DNA from: Halocynthiibacter styelae
GTDB lineage: Bacteria > Pseudomonadota > Alphaproteobacteria > Rhodobacterales > Rhodobacteraceae
DNA length: 64,000 bases
Assembly: GCF_016123485.1 (NCBI RefSeq)
Contig: NZ_JADCKQ010000005.1
Location: forward strand, 124,001-188,000
Reading direction: 5' to 3'
The position numbers and the translations under genes are program-made. Numbering within the stretch: position 1 is the stretch's first letter; every line of letters starts with the position of its first letter. Below the pieces are notes generated by a model, which saw only the letters and a list, made by a program, of their open reading frames with translations, searched no databases and was not told the DNA's origin. This document shows, in pieces, positions 8,836 to 17,437 of this stretch.

Positions 8836-9552
8836 GTGACCACCACCAGTTCAAAATCACAATTCCTGCACGGATTGCGCACCGGCCTGCCGTTTATTCT
8901 GGTCGCCGGGCCGTTTTCGCTGCTTTTTGGCGTGGTCGCGACAGAAGCCGGGCTGAACTTGCTGGAAGTCATGGGCTTTACCTCCATCGTGATTGCAGGC
9001 GCGGCCCAATTTGCAGCCCTTCAGCAGATGTCCGACAATGCGCCGGTGATTGTGATCCTGGCAACGGCGCTTGCCGTAAACCTGCGCATGGCGATGTATT
9101 CCGCCGCCCTTGCGCCGCACATTGGCAAAGCGCCTTTGTGGCAGCGGGCATTGGCGAGCTTCTTTCTCTTTGATCAGAACTATGCGGTGGGGGTGCTGGA
9201 GTTCGAAAAACGCCCGGACATGACCCCGCAGGAAAAGATTTCGTTCTACTTTGGCATCACCTGCGCGATTGTACCGGCCTGGATCACGGGCACCTATATT
9301 GGCGCGGTGGTGGGCACGGCGATCCCGCCGGAATATGCGCTGGACTTCGCCCTGCCGATTACATTTCTGTCAATGATCGGCCCGGCCCTGCGCACCCCGG
9401 CCCATATTGCGGCGGCGTTTGTATCGGTGCTTGCTGCCCTGATCTTTGCCTTCCTGCCCTACAACATGGGCCTGATGGTCGCGGCAATCCTGGCAATGAT
9501 GACAGGCGCACAGGTCGAAACCTGGCTGATCGCCCGCGGAAAATGGAGCTAA
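8836..9552 (+). CDS. azlC: AzlC-family branched-chain amino acid exporter subunit
   Basis: The 238-residue integral membrane protein contains the AzlC signatures RTGLPFILVAGPFSLLFG and MAMYSAALAPHI and about five to six hydrophobic helices. With AzlD it forms a two-subunit exporter known for leucine analogues in Bacillus and related substrates elsewhere. Translation starts at GTG 8836, with TTAGGAG at 8824-8830. It is divergent from fdhD across 55 bp and is followed after 4 bp by azlD. Confidence 0.92.
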   Translation: MTTTSSKSQFLHGLRTGLPFILVAGPFSLLFGVVATEAGLNLLEVMGFTSIVIAGAAQFAALQQMSDNAPVIVILATALAVNLRMAMYSAALAPHIGKAPLWQRALASFFLFDQNYAVGVLEFEKRPDMTPQEKISFYFGITCAIVPAWITGTYIGAVVGTAIPPEYALDFALPITFLSMIGPALRTPAHIAAAFVSVLAALIFAFLPYNMGLMVAAILAMMTGAQVETWLIARGKWS

Positions 9553-9556
9553 GACC

Positions 9557-9886
9557 ATGGATATGACATCTGGCGAAATCTGGCTGACCATCGCGCTTGT
9601 TGGCATTGGCACCTATCTTGTGCGCTTTTCGTTTATCGGGATTATTGGCGATCGTGAAATGCCCGAATGGGTGCTGCGCCATCTGCGCTATACGCCGGTT
9701 GCGGTTTTGCCCGGTCTCGTCGCGCCGCTGGTCCTGTGGCCCGCCGCCACGCAAGGTCAGCCTGATCCGGCCCGTCTCGCGGCGGCCTGCGCAGCCTTTG
9801 TGGTGGGATACTTCAGCAAAAACTTCATCTGGTCCGCAGCCGCAGGGATTGGCACGCTGTTTCTGATGTTGTGGGTGTTGGGATAA
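9557..9886 (+). CDS. azlD: AzlD-family small subunit of amino acid exporter
   Basis: The protein has 109 residues and four predicted helices, with GIGTYLVRFSFIGIIG at the N-terminus and LRYTPVAVLPGLVAPLVL in the middle, as in AzlD. It is the expected partner of the AzlC subunit encoded 4 bp upstream, and the two should be made from one transcript. Confidence 0.92.
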   Translation: MDMTSGEIWLTIALVGIGTYLVRFSFIGIIGDREMPEWVLRHLRYTPVAVLPGLVAPLVLWPAATQGQPDPARLAAACAAFVVGYFSKNFIWSAAAGIGTLFLMLWVLG

Positions 9887-9895
9887 CTGAACGTT

Positions 9896-10240
9896 ATGAA
9901 TGCGGCACCTGAACGCATCGCTGAAATCAAGCACAATGCGCTAAGCCGCGAGCGCTATACGATGACCATCTCAACCGATGAACTAGAGGCATGCAACCTC
10001 GCCTTCTTCAAAGAAGACATAGTCATTTCCTCTACAGAGGCTTTTGAATACATTGACCAGGAAAAACAGCCGCTCAGACTGGACCTGTCGGCTATAGGCC
10101 TCAGCGATGAATATAACTGGTTTAAGCATCATGACGTTCAAAGGCAGTTTAATCTGATCTCAGACATCATTTCTGATTGCAAAAAAGAACCTTGCCCAAT
10201 CAACCACATCATCTGGATCGATTGCAACGAAGACTCCTAA
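9896..10240 (+). CDS. Small hypothetical protein
   Basis: This 114-residue soluble acidic protein has no signal peptide or membrane segment and I recognise no family. Three cysteines occur in the C-terminal third (SDCKKEPCPINHIIWIDC). The start at 9896 lacks a good ribosome site; an internal ATG at 9962 (MTISTDELEACN) is an alternative. It follows azlD by 9 bp and converges on a lipoprotein gene with 4 bp between stops, so the space is tightly filled, which favours a real gene. Confidence 0.55.
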   Translation: MNAAPERIAEIKHNALSRERYTMTISTDELEACNLAFFKEDIVISSTEAFEYIDQEKQPLRLDLSAIGLSDEYNWFKHHDVQRQFNLISDIISDCKKEPCPINHIIWIDCNEDS

Positions 10241-10244
10241 TCGG

Positions 10245-10844
10245 TTACTGGGTCTGCCCCGCCAGAAGGGACGAATTGTCGTCATCATCGTCGTCGTAAA
10301 GCTCCCGCGTCGTCACGCCGGGCAATTTGGCGAAGGAGCGCATGGTGGCGTTGGGGAACCAGGAGGTGCGCATCGACTCGAACCCCGGCAGGCGGGAGAG
10401 AATCGTTGAAACGGAATTGGAGCACATCGCCTTGGGCACAGCGCCATAAGCCTGAACTTCGCGCAGGGCCATTTCGGCGACTTCCGGGCTGACCTCGATT
10501 GTCTGCACCACGGTGTAGTAGGTTTTGCGCGTGTGGTAATCTTCATAGTAATCCACGGCGGCCGGGGACATGCCGAAATGCACGTCATTGCGTTCCGGAA
10601 TACGCGGGTTCCACCAGGTGCCCGCCGGGTCAAACATCACGCGTTGTGACCCGTTCACAAGCAGGCCGGAATGCGCGCCGGAGCCGGACACAAGATTGAT
10701 AACTGTATAGAGGGAAAGGTATTTCGGGCCTTCATGCACGTAGGTTGCCCTGGAAACTTCTTCATCCGGCGCCCATTTCGGTTCCGCTGTAAAACCACAC
10801 CCCATGAGAAATGCAGGCAGAAGAAGCCAGATAAATTTACGCAT
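10245..10844 (-). CDS. Lipoprotein with putative His/Cys catalytic pair
   Basis: The 199-residue protein begins with a type II signal sequence (FIWLLLPAFLMGC, lipobox LMGC), so it should be lipid-anchored in the periplasm. The mature part has SGSGAHSGLLVNGSQRVMFD and, later, KAMCSNSVSTIL. The order His...Cys with small residues around each resembles permuted NlpC/P60-like papain folds, but this is only an analogy. The C-terminus carries a run of six aspartates, possibly a metal- or protein-binding tail. It is conserved-hypothetical in appearance and has no obvious operon partner. Confidence 0.82.
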   Translation of the reverse strand: MRKFIWLLLPAFLMGCGFTAEPKWAPDEEVSRATYVHEGPKYLSLYTVINLVSGSGAHSGLLVNGSQRVMFDPAGTWWNPRIPERNDVHFGMSPAAVDYYEDYHTRKTYYTVVQTIEVSPEVAEMALREVQAYGAVPKAMCSNSVSTILSRLPGFESMRTSWFPNATMRSFAKLPGVTTRELYDDDDDDNSSLLAGQTQ

Positions 10845-10865
10845 GAAATACCCTTTTAAGATGCA

Positions 10866-10900
10866 CCGGGGCCGGACGTGAAAATCGTCATCGGCCCCGG
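10866..10900 (-). terminator. Hairpin downstream of the CoxIV gene
   Basis: CCGGGGCCG (10866-10874) pairs with CGGCCCCGG (10892-10900), and the loop has an inner GACG/CGTC stem. It starts 12 bp after the subunit IV stop on the minus strand. The downstream T content is low, so termination may be inefficient. Confidence 0.6.
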
Positions 10901-10911
10901 CAAAATTCAGA

Positions 10912-11046
10912 TCAGCTGTTGTAAACAGTCAGAAGGACCAGAATAACAATGGATGCAATCGCAACGCGGGTGCTGGCTTTGAGGAAGCCATCATAAGCTT
11001 TTTCCTGCGCGGAAATATCCATGGAACCGTGTTCGTGTTTCGCCAT
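10912..11046 (-). CDS. aa3-type cytochrome c oxidase subunit IV
   Basis: This 44-residue protein has an N-terminal cytoplasmic part MAKHEHGSMDISAQEKAYDG and one membrane helix (VAIASIVILVLLTVYNS), matching the bacterial subunit IV of aa3 cytochrome oxidase in size and layout. That subunit binds at the periphery of the main oxidase subunits and is not needed for catalysis. ATG 11046 is chosen because the family begins at MA(K/E)H; another ATG lies three codons upstream. The oxidase core genes are not nearby. Confidence 0.85.
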   Translation of the reverse strand: MAKHEHGSMDISAQEKAYDGFLKASTRVAIASIVILVLLTVYNS

Positions 11047-11209
11047 TTTACTCATCCTGTAGATATGCGTTTGCGGTGGTTTAGCGGATTTTATCCGGGC
11101 TGTCACCATCCGGAAACATCGGATATCGTCGAGAGCAACAACAAATTGCGGGACACATCCAAACCCTTCCCCCTGGCCTCATTTTCCGGGATATCAGACT
11201 AAATGGAAT

Positions 11210-11617
11210 CTATTCCTCAGTTACCCCCAACGCAGCGCATAAACCCGCATTGTCAGTTTCCAGTTCAATAAACTCAGCGACATGTCTTTTCGCCTGTTCA
11301 TCCCCAAGAAAGGCAGCTGCTGTCATCAGTTGCAGAAATTTCCCGCTGTCACGTTCAACATCATCGCCATACCGATAAGCCCATGCCAGATCCAGCAACG
11401 ATGGACGGTGCCACTTCAGGGCCAGCATCTTGAGTTCTGTAATTTTCCTGCTGTCCAGGTCGTCACCGCTTTCGTCCGGGTCGATCGAGAACAAGCAGTT
11501 CAGATAACGGGCATCCAGATCCCCTTCTGCCAGAAAAGGTTTCAATTCTTCCGCGAGAACATGCAGCTCGCCTTTGTTCATCAGGTTCTGAAGTCTGGCG
11601 GCATCTTTCTCTTCCAT
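11210..11617 (-). CDS. Small helical protein, Sel1/TPR-like
   Basis: The 135-residue acidic, all-helical protein has helix pairs such as PSLLDLAWAYRYGDDVERDS and KFLQLMTAAAFLGDEQAKRH. The alanine/glycine spacing is like that of Sel1 repeats (A.AYxxG....D..K...). It has no signal peptide. A protein-interaction role is plausible, but nothing specific can be said. The ATG at 11617 has no strong ribosome site. The 147 bp upstream, up to the next gene's stop, show nothing recognisable. Confidence 0.7.
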   Translation of the reverse strand: MEEKDAARLQNLMNKGELHVLAEELKPFLAEGDLDARYLNCLFSIDPDESGDDLDSRKITELKMLALKWHRPSLLDLAWAYRYGDDVERDSGKFLQLMTAAAFLGDEQAKRHVAEFIELETDNAGLCAALGVTEE

Positions 11618-11764
11618 ATCAGTTCAATCGCTTTTCCTGCAAATATGGCAGATCTTTTTAGAATATATATCTGAATGAAGTCTTTCCGCGCCGGCAACGC
11701 AGAAAGACACTGTGTAATTTCGCCAGCACCTATACCTCAAATACAAAGCCGGGGCACAGGATCA

Positions 11765-12256
11765 TCATTCTTTTTTGGCGTCTTCTTCCAGCTCTGCTGC
11801 CAGACGGAAACCGATGCGGTTGGGTTCTTTGTGGCTGACTTCTTTGGGCAGGGCGCGCAGCATGACGTTCAGCTGGCTGACGTGCTGGACAAGCTGGGTT
11901 TTTGCGCCGGATTGATCCGTGCCGTGATAGGTGATGATGTCCGGGTCGAAATACCCAAGGCCTTCGATACGCATCACACCGGCATCACCACCCGCAAAGC
12001 CCATGGCGGCTTCGTGTTCGTTATCCAGCTGCTTTTCAAAGTTCTGGATATAGAGAATGACACGCTCATACGCCCATTGCGCCGGGCTTTTCTGGGCGAC
12101 GGGGGCTTTGGCGACTTTTTCAGGCAAGGCTTCTTCGCCAGAAGAAATGGAGCCATCCGGATTGCAGCGCGCGTTATACAGACGCGGCAGCACTTCGTTT
12201 TCAGATGCCTCAGCAGAGGTCACAATCGGTTCGGCGTTTTCGGTTTTCTCAGACAT
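11765..12256 (-). CDS. Conserved hypothetical protein (DUF6173-like)
   Basis: The 163-residue soluble protein begins with a low-complexity acidic part (residues 1-50). The conserved core contains SPAQWAYERVILYIQNFEKQ, then MRIEGLGYFDPDIITYHGTD and LNVMLRALPKEVSHKEPNRI. This pattern is common as an uncharacterised family in Rhodobacteraceae; I associate it with DUF6173 from memory, not from a search. It lies 15 bp downstream of the beta-lactamase-fold hydrolase on the same strand and may be in its operon. Confidence 0.82.
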   Translation of the reverse strand: MSEKTENAEPIVTSAEASENEVLPRLYNARCNPDGSISSGEEALPEKVAKAPVAQKSPAQWAYERVILYIQNFEKQLDNEHEAAMGFAGGDAGVMRIEGLGYFDPDIITYHGTDQSGAKTQLVQHVSQLNVMLRALPKEVSHKEPNRIGFRLAAELEEDAKKE

Positions 12257-12271
12257 CGCGTTTCCACCCTG

Positions 12272-13303
12272 TTAACTGGTCTGAAACACATAGGCCCCAT
12301 CTGAACGGGTTTCGCAAGTGGCCTCGCCCAGATGCCAGAGATGTGATGTATGGGCCATAGCCTCGACCAGGGCCAGACCATATTCTGCCGCACCTATCGT
12401 GCGTTTGAACAGCGGTGGGAAACATTCATGCGCCGTGCGCGGGGTTTTCAGGTGTTCGCGCAGACGATCCAGGCCGCCGTGATGGTTGTCAATCAGCTGT
12501 CGCATACGGGTGGGCAGGCCGGTGAAGGGCAGCTTGTGCCCCGCCAGAACAAAGTGATCTTCGCGCGCCAGTTTGCGCAGGCGTTCACAGCTTTCCAGCC
12601 ATTCGCCCAGCGGATCCGCCAGGGGTTCGGTTGCATACAATCCGACATTCGGGGAGATCGACGCAATGATCTGATCGCCGGCAATCACCAGATTATCGTC
12701 ACGGGACCAGAAGGTGGCATGGCTGGGCGCATGGCCGTTGCCAATATGCACATCCCAGTCGCGGCCCCCGATGCGGATGACATCGCCCGCGCGAATACGG
12801 CGGTAGCCCAGCGGCAAGGGGGAGCAGACATCGGCAAAATTGAAGGGGCGCTCATCCAGGCGCTGTTCCAGCGTGCCGGCATCCATGCCGCAGCTTTTCC
12901 AGAAACTCACGGTTTCTGCCGTCGGCCGATCCTGGGCATCCAGCGTCAGCATCCGCGCGGTCAGCCAGGCGGTGCGGGTCATCCAGAGTTCCGCCCCGAA
13001 GCGTTCCATCAGCCAGCCCGCGCATCCCACGTGATCCGGGTGATGGTGGGTGACGATGATGCGGCCAATGGGTTTGCCCTTCAACGGACCTTCCAGCAGC
13101 ATATCCCATTCGCGCCGCGCCTTGCCTGTGTCAAATCCCGTATCAATCACTGTCCAGCTGTCGCCTTCATCCAGCGCGTAGATATTGACATGATCCAGCT
13201 TCATCGGCAGCGGCAGGCGCATCCAGAGAACGCCTGGCGCAACTTCAATCGCCTCGCCAGCCGCGGGTGGGGTTTCATGCGGATAGCGAAGCGGGTTTGT
13301 CAT
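12272..13303 (-). CDS. Metallo-beta-lactamase-fold hydrolase
   Basis: The protein has 343 residues. The zinc motif THHHPDH lies at 85-91, further metal ligands follow in NGHAPSHA and AGDQII, and the last ligand is in VLAGHKLPF. These place it among glyoxalase-II-like and thioesterase-like hydrolases, and the C-terminal extension of about 100 residues resembles a winged-helix-like cap (HECFPPLFKR). Its start overlaps the stop of the acyl-CoA dehydrogenase gene by 4 bp, so the two are coupled. By context it may hydrolyse an acyl-CoA or another thioester; this is inference. Confidence 0.93.
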   Translation of the reverse strand: MTNPLRYPHETPPAAGEAIEVAPGVLWMRLPLPMKLDHVNIYALDEGDSWTVIDTGFDTGKARREWDMLLEGPLKGKPIGRIIVTHHHPDHVGCAGWLMERFGAELWMTRTAWLTARMLTLDAQDRPTAETVSFWKSCGMDAGTLEQRLDERPFNFADVCSPLPLGYRRIRAGDVIRIGGRDWDVHIGNGHAPSHATFWSRDDNLVIAGDQIIASISPNVGLYATEPLADPLGEWLESCERLRKLAREDHFVLAGHKLPFTGLPTRMRQLIDNHHGGLDRLREHLKTPRTAHECFPPLFKRTIGAAEYGLALVEAMAHTSHLWHLGEATCETRSDGAYVFQTS

Positions 13304-15018
13304 GCAGTCAGGTCTTCCACGGTCAGAGCATAAAGATCAGCAGCGCCTGCACGGGCCTCGGCAAGCGCAGCTTCATATTCAGGCAACATACGCGTGATGT
13401 AGAAACGTGCAAGGCGGGTACGGGCGTGATCGGGACCACAAACCATCGCTGCACGCAGATGGGCGCATGCCCCAAGTACGCGGGCGAAGGCGAACAGGAA
13501 TGGCACGGCACCAGCAAAGCGGTCGTTCATATCCTTCTGCGCAACCAGCCATTCGGTGGCTTCACGCAGGTTTTCCGCCGCAGACCAGACAGCCCCCGCC
13601 ATCTTAGGGAAATTCGCGCGGGCCTCTTCTGCGCATTGTTCGGTTTCTTCCAGAATGCGGAAGGCCATCTCGCCGCCGTCCATCATTTTACGGGCCACAA
13701 AATCCATCGCTTGAATGCCGTTGGTGCCCTCATAGATCTGGGTCACGCGCACATCACGCACGAATTGTGCTGCGCCGGTTTCCTCAATGAACCCCATGCC
13801 GCCATGCACCTGCACGCCAAGGTTCGCAACAGTGCTGCCGATGTCAGTGCCAAAAGCTTTGGTGATGGGGGTGAGGAATGCGGCACGGCTGGCCTGGCCA
13901 TCATCCCCGGTGGCTTTCGCCAGATCCAGCGCCACGGCGTTCATCATCTCAATGGACCGGGCGGCAAAGATTTCGGCTTTCATCCGGGTCAGCATCCGGC
14001 GCACATCGGCGTGATCGGCAATGGTGCCTGTGCCACCTTCGACAGGGCTGCGGCCCTGCTTGCGGTCCAGCGCATATTCAAGCGCCTTCTGATAAGCCGC
14101 CTCAGCCGTGCCGATGCCCTGTGTCCCCACGCCCAGACGTGCATTGTTCATCATGGTGAACATGGCCTTCATGCCGCCGTGTTTTTCACCGACAATCCAG
14201 CCCTTCGCGCCTTCAAAAGACATCACCGCTGTGGGGGAGCCATGCAGGCCAAGTTTATGTTCAAGGGACACCACGCGCAGGCTGTTTTTCTCACCCGGGT
14301 TGCCATCTGCATCGGGGATGTGACGCGGTACAAGGAACAGGCTGATGCCTTTGGTGCCCGGCGCGCCATCGGGCAGACGGGCCAGAACCAGGTGACAAAC
14401 GTTTTCAGAAAAATCATTGTCGGCCCAGGAGATAAAGATCTTTTGCCCGGTCACCGCATAGGTGCCATCGCCATTGTCCGTCGCTTTTGAGGACAGCGCG
14501 CCAACGTCGGACCCGGCGTGCGCTTCGGTCAGGTTCATAGTGCCGCACCATTCGCCAGAAGCAAGCTTCGGCAGGTACAGCGCCTTCATTTCATCAGACG
14601 CATGATGTTCCAGAGCTTCGATCTGACCCTGGCTCATCAATGGGTTCAGTTGCAGCGCAAGACAAGCACCTGACATCATATCGTTCACCGCGGTCGACAA
14701 AGTCACAGGCAGCCCCATGCCGCCGTATTCCTCAGACCCGGACATTGACACCCAGCCGCCTTCCGCCAGTGCTTTGAACCCATCGGCAAAGCCCGGGCTT
14801 GTGCGCACCACGCCGTTTTCCAGAACCGCCGGGGTCAAATCACCATTGCGCTGCAGGGGCGCGAGGACTTCGTCACAGACTTTCGCGGCCTCTGTCAGGA
14901 TCGCATCGCTGACGTCTTCATCCGCATGGGCGAACATATCGGTCGCGGCCACATCGCCGTAGGGCACGATGTGTTTACAGATGAAACGGAATTCGTCAGC
15001 GGGGGCGCGGAAAGGCAT
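13300..15018 (-). CDS. Acyl-CoA dehydrogenase, long form (DmdC/ACAD-like)
   Basis: The 572-residue flavoprotein introduces a double bond in an acyl-CoA and passes electrons to ETF, hence to the ETF-QO at 1820. Typical blocks are MNLTEAHAGSDVGALSSKA, then TGQKIFISWADND, and QVHGGMGFIEETGAAQFVRD followed by YEGTNGIQAMD. The length and the extra C-terminal helical domain fit the group that includes DmdC, which oxidises 3-methylmercaptopropionyl-CoA, but the substrate cannot be fixed without relatives. ATG 15018 has AAGGAG at the right distance; the longer frame lacks this. Confidence 0.94.
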   Translation of the reverse strand: MPFRAPADEFRFICKHIVPYGDVAATDMFAHADEDVSDAILTEAAKVCDEVLAPLQRNGDLTPAVLENGVVRTSPGFADGFKALAEGGWVSMSGSEEYGGMGLPVTLSTAVNDMMSGACLALQLNPLMSQGQIEALEHHASDEMKALYLPKLASGEWCGTMNLTEAHAGSDVGALSSKATDNGDGTYAVTGQKIFISWADNDFSENVCHLVLARLPDGAPGTKGISLFLVPRHIPDADGNPGEKNSLRVVSLEHKLGLHGSPTAVMSFEGAKGWIVGEKHGGMKAMFTMMNNARLGVGTQGIGTAEAAYQKALEYALDRKQGRSPVEGGTGTIADHADVRRMLTRMKAEIFAARSIEMMNAVALDLAKATGDDGQASRAAFLTPITKAFGTDIGSTVANLGVQVHGGMGFIEETGAAQFVRDVRVTQIYEGTNGIQAMDFVARKMMDGGEMAFRILEETEQCAEEARANFPKMAGAVWSAAENLREATEWLVAQKDMNDRFAGAVPFLFAFARVLGACAHLRAAMVCGPDHARTRLARFYITRMLPEYEAALAEARAGAADLYALTVEDLTA

Positions 15019-15173
15019 GGCGGGCTCCTTATACGGTTGGCGCGAACTGTCTGGCCGGGTACATAAGCTGTGAACCACAGACAAGCGCGGATGTTGTGCC
15101 ATGGTCTGCCCTCTGCTATGGGCCTGCAACTGAAACGCAACGTCACCGATGCAGTAACCCTACGGTAAGTCTG

Positions 15174-16151
15174 ATGACCCAAGCCCGCACAGATCTGACG
15201 ACAGAACGCCTGCAACCTGATGATACCGGGATTGCACGCGGGGCTGAAATCCTGCGCGCAGGCGGGCTTGTGTCTTTCCCGACAGAGACTGTTTATGGTC
15301 TGGGTGGTGATGCCTGTTCTGATGCTGCCGTGGCCGGGATATTTGCAGCGAAAGACCGGCCTTCGTTTAACCCGCTGATCGCCCATGTGGCCGATCTGCA
15401 AATGGCGCGCGCCTATGCAGATTTCCCGGAAGAAGCCCTGCGCCTTGCCACCGCCTTCTGGCCAGGACCGCTGACAATTGTTGTGCCCTTGCGCCAAGAC
15501 AGCGCCCTGGCCGGTTTGACAACATCCGGATTGCCGACCGTTGGTATGCGCATGCCGGACCACACCACCGCGCGGCGTCTGATTGCGGCTTTTGGCGGGC
15601 CGGTTGCTGCGCCCTCTGCAAACCCTTCGGGACGGATCAGCCCGACCAGTGCCGATCACGTTATTGACGGACTGTCTGGGCGAATTGATGCGGTGATTGA
15701 TGACGGGGCCTGCCCTGTGGGTGTGGAAAGCACGATTGTTGGCTTTGACGGCGACGATGTGGTTTTGTTGCGCCCGGGCGGGTTGCCTGCGGAGAATATT
15801 GAACGCTGCCTCGCGCGCAAACTGAAACGCCCGGATTTCTCCATGGGGGAAGGTGATCAACCGATTGCGCCGGGACAACTGACATCCCATTACGCACCCC
15901 AGGCGATGGTGCGACTGAACGCAGACCACGCCCTGCCCCATGAGGTACTGCTGGGCTTTGGCCGGGTGGAAGGCGCAACAGAAAACCTCTCGGACAGCGG
16001 TGATCTGCAGGAAGCGGCGGCAAACCTGTTTGCCATGCTGCGGAAACTGGATGCCACACGCCGGGCGATTGCGGTGTCACCTGTGCCCGATCACGGGCTG
16101 GGACGTGCGATTAATGATCGTCTGCGTCGGGCGGCAGCGCCCAGAGACTAA
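15174..16151 (+). CDS. sua5: L-threonylcarbamoyladenylate synthase, Sua5 type
   Basis: This 325-residue enzyme makes threonylcarbamoyl-AMP from threonine, bicarbonate and ATP for the t6A37 modification of tRNA. The YrdC domain has GGLVSFPTETVYGLGGDA, the KDRPSFNPLIAHV segment and SANPSGRISPT; the C-terminal Sua5 domain (PGQLTSHYAP onward) is present, so it is the long form. ATG 15174 follows GGTAAG; the frame upstream is antisense to the divergent dehydrogenase gene. The 155-bp divergent region should hold both promoters. Confidence 0.95.
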   Translation: MTQARTDLTTERLQPDDTGIARGAEILRAGGLVSFPTETVYGLGGDACSDAAVAGIFAAKDRPSFNPLIAHVADLQMARAYADFPEEALRLATAFWPGPLTIVVPLRQDSALAGLTTSGLPTVGMRMPDHTTARRLIAAFGGPVAAPSANPSGRISPTSADHVIDGLSGRIDAVIDDGACPVGVESTIVGFDGDDVVLLRPGGLPAENIERCLARKLKRPDFSMGEGDQPIAPGQLTSHYAPQAMVRLNADHALPHEVLLGFGRVEGATENLSDSGDLQEAAANLFAMLRKLDATRRAIAVSPVPDHGLGRAINDRLRRAAAPRD

Positions 16152-16159
16152 ACCCGGGA

Positions 16160-16723
16160 TTAAACCCGCAGGGCGTTCTCTTCCCCATCTTTCAACTGGA
16201 TCACGCAGCCCTGTTCTTTTGGCAGGACTGCCAGGTCCTCCATAGACAACCCCAGCCAGAGGCCCCGGATCACAACGGATGTGACACCATGGGTGACGAT
16301 GACCGAGGGGCCAGAGAGGTGATCAAGGAATGAGATCACCCGGGCGCACATATCAGAAAATGTCTCACCATTCGGGCTTTGGAACAGCCAGTGGTAGTCG
16401 TCATAATCCCCTGTGATCTGTGTGCGGATTTCTGTGCGTGTCAGCCCTTCCCAGTCGCCGAATGCGACCTCTTGCAGGCGTTCATCCTGCGCAAAAGCCA
16501 AATCGTCCAGGGCAATCTGCGCCGTATGCACAGCCCGACCCTGAGGGCTTGCGAAACGATGGGGATAATCTGCCAGAAGCGGCTGCAAAATCTGATTTTG
16601 CTGCGCGGCATGGGCCTGACCAAGTTCCGTCAGATCAGAATTGCGGCGCCCCTGAAAGCGGCCCGCAAGGTTCCAGTCGGTCTGGCCGTGGCGCAGAACA
16701 AGAAGATCAGGCCAGTCACGCAT
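16160..16723 (-). CDS. Histidine phosphatase family protein
   Basis: The protein has 187 residues with the catalytic motif VLRHGQTDWN (RHG at 11-13) and the second histidine in SVIVTHGVTS. This is the phosphoglycerate-mutase-like fold; the size and the GDWEGLTRTEI segment match small-molecule phosphatases or cofactor-independent mutase-like enzymes. The substrate is unknown. The ATG overlaps the stop of the upstream YqgE/AlgH gene in TGATG, so translation is coupled. Confidence 0.9.
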   Translation of the reverse strand: MRDWPDLLVLRHGQTDWNLAGRFQGRRNSDLTELGQAHAAQQNQILQPLLADYPHRFASPQGRAVHTAQIALDDLAFAQDERLQEVAFGDWEGLTRTEIRTQITGDYDDYHWLFQSPNGETFSDMCARVISFLDHLSGPSVIVTHGVTSVVIRGLWLGLSMEDLAVLPKEQGCVIQLKDGEENALRV

Positions 16724-17316
16724 CAGGCGTGGCCCGCGCTGCCGGACAGCATAATCGGATCAACGCCCAGGCTTTGCAGCGCTGCGGTCCAGAGATCTTC
16801 CGGCGCGGTTTCAAACACCAGTTCTGGTGTCGCATCACAGGTCAGCCAGCCGTTTTGCAGGATTTCACCTTCAAGCTGCCCGCCACCCCAGCCGGAATAA
16901 CCCAGCGCCAGGATTGCTTTCGCAGGCCCCGTCCCATCAGCCATATCCCGCACCACATCTTTGGTCGCAGACATGGCGAAGTCATCATCCACCTTCAGAA
17001 CACCGTCGTCCGGCATATATTCCGGCGAATGCAGCACAAAACCACGGCCCATTTCAACCGGGCCACCGAAATGCACGTTGGGTTCATGGGTGCGGCGGAT
17101 ATGTGGGATTTCCAGCTGTTCCAGCAGATTCGGGAAGGTCACGTCAGCCGTTGGTTTGTTGATGATCAGCCCCATCGAGCCATCATCGGAATGCGCACAC
17201 ATGAAGATCACGGATTTCTCAAACCGCGGATCCCCCATAGAGGGCATAGCAATCAGAAGCTTGCCGCCAAGATCTGCGGAAGTCTGCTCTGTCTGGTTAT
17301 TTTCAGCCTGTGTCAT
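16723..17316 (-). CDS. YqgE/AlgH family protein (UPF0301)
   Basis: The 197-residue protein has the family markers GKLLIAMPSMGDPRFEKSVI, then GSMGLIINKP and, downstream, FGGPVEMGRGFVLH and LGYSGWGGGQLEGE. The family is widespread in proteobacteria and was named after a regulator of alginate genes in Pseudomonas, but its biochemical role is not settled. ATG 17316 is used because the conserved part begins soon after; the longer frame runs into the divergent promoter. Confidence 0.92.
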   Translation of the reverse strand: MTQAENNQTEQTSADLGGKLLIAMPSMGDPRFEKSVIFMCAHSDDGSMGLIINKPTADVTFPNLLEQLEIPHIRRTHEPNVHFGGPVEMGRGFVLHSPEYMPDDGVLKVDDDFAMSATKDVVRDMADGTGPAKAILALGYSGWGGGQLEGEILQNGWLTCDATPELVFETAPEDLWTAALQSLGVDPIMLSGSAGHA

Positions 17317-17437
17317 ACCCCATGATATGACTTTGGCGCGCGGCAGGTGCAAGGGGTAAGCGGCGGAAAGATGCGGGCTGGCGTGTGCTCGCTGCAATGT
17401 GAGTTTTCTTTCGGGGGCGGGTGGTTATGGTGGGCGC

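Noticed and set aside
7899-9173. Open frame of 424 codons on the + strand across fdhD and azlC
   Set aside because: It is a shadow of fdhD and overlaps azlC out of frame.
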